Part shown: piece by piece, positions 62,756 to 64,000 of the stretch
How the letters are laid out: every line of letters starts with the position of its first letter
How positions within the stretch are numbered: the stretch's first letter is position 1
Source: Marvania coccoides
Lineage: Eukaryota; Chlorophyta; Trebouxiophyceae; Chlorellales; Chlorellaceae
Assembly: GCA_963854735.1 (NCBI GenBank)
Contig: OY978097.1
Location: 62,001-126,000 of the forward strand
DNA length: 64,000 bases
Direction: 5' to 3'
Translations under genes and position numbers: made by a program
Notes under the pieces: model-generated
Told to the model about the DNA's origin: nothing
Databases searched by the model: none
What the model saw: the letters and a program-made list of their open reading frames with translations, nothing else

Positions 62756-64000
62756 TTAGGCCTCCACCTCAGCAAAGCGAGGGGAAGAGCCGTACACGTA
62801 CTCCTCAAAGCGGCGGACCTCAGCCAGGGATCCGTAGCAGATTTGCGTGCGCTGATCGTGCTTGGTCACCTGAACATTTGTTGGGAGAGTAAGAAGGAAA
62901 GAAGTTAGGAATGTCGATTTACAGCATTACGATCCACACATCGGATGCATGTCCACGAAGAAATAAGTGGGTTGAGGGGCCTTTTCGGGTACTTTTGGCC
63001 ATGCTCGCATATAGTGCATTACACTCGTGCTCCGTACTTACCACAACATCCAGTCCAGACACGCACTGGCCGTCGCACGAGGAGTGGCCGCCGGCCTTCT
63101 CCACGAGCAGTGCCAGGGGCGCCACCTCGAACAGCAGGCGCAGCTTGGCCTTGGTGGAGGGGGAGGTGACGTTGGTGAACACTCCCTTCTCCTTGACGAT
63201 GATCTGGAACACGTCGGGCACCATGCCTCCGGTGTAGCGCAGGGTGTACTTCTCGCCGATGTAGTGGGAGATCAGGCGCTCGTAGTTGGGGTTGTCGAAG
63301 GTGGCGCGCAGGTTTCCGGGGGAGAAGAGCTTGCCCTCCCCGATGTGGGTGGTCTCCTTGACGTGCAGCCACTTGCCGTCATCTTGCAGCAGGAACTCGT
63401 GGCAGCCGGGGGCGTCCTTGAGGGCGACGCAGAACACGGTGCGGGGGCCGTAGATGCCCATGCCGGCGGCGGCCTGCTGGCGGCCGGTGATGCCGACGAG
63501 GTCGTCTCCGGGCCACACGCCAAAGATGGTGCCGACGGAGAAGTTGGTGTCCACGATGGAGGAGCCGTCCAGGGGGTCAAAGGCCACAGAGAAGCCGGAT
63601 CCTCCCATGTCCAGGGGCTCGGGCACCTCCTCAGAGCAGGCCAGCTTGCAGCAGCCGGAGAAGCGCAGCGCCTCAAACAGCAGCTTGTCGGCCAGCATGT
63701 CCACGGCCAGCTGCTCGTCTCCGAAGGAGTTGACGCAGGCGGTTCCGCCGCAGGAGGCGGTGCGCACCTTGTATGCGATGGTGCGGATGGCCTCGGACAT
63801 GGACATCATGAGCTGGCGCAGCTTGGCGTCGTCGGTGGCCTCGATCAGGAACTCCTCCAGGGTGTCTCCCACCTGCGTTGAATTGAAGAAGGGAGGGAGG
63901 GGGTTAGGGAAGAGAGGGGAGAGAGCGGCAGGGTTGTTTGTTTGCAGAAAATAGGTGAATTTAAGGACTTGGAATTCATTTTTTTTTCTCACCTTGGCCT
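62756..64000 (-). CDS. SBPASE: Sedoheptulose-1,7-bisphosphatase, 3' part (gene runs off window)
   Basis: SBPase is the Calvin-cycle enzyme that makes sedoheptulose-7-phosphate in the chloroplast stroma. Visible exons on the minus strand are 64000-63993 (partial), 63872-63042 and 62869-62756, all junctions phase 0; 314 codons in two full exons plus the edge. The redox-regulated cysteine pair is present ([20 protein letters not shown]). Active-site and metal motifs are CSEEVPE and [20 protein letters not shown]. Further family blocks are [44 protein letters not shown] and [16 protein letters not shown]. It is SBPase rather than FBPase because of the CGGTAC site and lack of the FBPase redox loop. 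The transit peptide and first exons lie beyond the window. Confidence 0.95.

Noticed and set aside
63027..63881. Plus-strand 284-codon frame opposite SBPase
   Set aside because: Gly/Val/Ala-rich antisense of the conserved SBPase exon with no motif of its own.
1..64000. tRNA or rRNA genes, CRISPR arrays, bacterial operons, and obvious transposon ORFs
   Set aside because: I saw no T-arm GGTTCGA-type block in a cloverleaf context, no regularly spaced repeats and no transposase or reverse-transcriptase motif. Splice-divided genes rule out a prokaryotic reading. A covariance-model scan would be needed to exclude tRNAs firmly.

Overview
This window is nuclear DNA of a photosynthetic eukaryote of the green lineage, most likely a unicellular green alga. 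The evidence is the gene content and the gene structure. Plant-type genes include starch branching enzyme, sedoheptulose-1,7-bisphosphatase, thylakoid-lumen cyclophilin CYP38/TLP40, plant-type alpha-amylase, HPPD, a Rubisco-methyltransferase-like SET protein and several proteins with chloroplast transit peptides. Most genes are split by short AT-rich introns (about 70-250 bp) lying between GC-rich exons. I could not place the organism to class. The TGTAA poly(A) signal typical of core chlorophytes is not obvious at the gene ends I looked at.

Layout. 1-5300: end of a truncated gene, TRAP-beta, a small plastid membrane protein, an inositol-monophosphatase family enzyme, and MAF1. 5700-13100: FANCE, a mitochondrial TPR protein, alpha-amylase, CYP38 and a 76-aa membrane protein. 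13400-24200: a glycine-rich membrane protein, a C2H2 zinc-finger protein, PLP-homeostasis protein (YggS/PLPBP), a Cys-motif plastid protein, CSN8, a SnoaL-membrane fusion, a TrhO-type rhodanese and FBXO9. 25800-42000: RhoGAP, FAM91, starch branching enzyme, GPN1, NAA50, HPPD, a SET methyltransferase and phosphatidylinositol synthase. 42249-49147: one gene for a coiled-coil protein of about 2160 residues. 50327-61051: a complete Dicer followed on the same strand by a complete Argonaute. 61600-64000: a DnaJ-type zinc-finger protein and the 3' part of SBPase, which runs off the window.

How the genes work together. Most neighbours are unrelated housekeeping genes, often in divergent pairs about 240-380 bp apart. 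The exception is the Dicer-Argonaute pair, which puts the small-RNA-producing and small-RNA-using enzymes side by side with every catalytic residue I looked for in place. SBPase, branching enzyme, amylase, CYP38 and HPPD reflect a working chloroplast but are scattered.

Exon models below were built by hand from splice signals, reading frame and family conservation. Of 57 introns modelled, 5 use a GC donor (GC-AG), in GPN1, HPPD, Dicer and twice in Argonaute.
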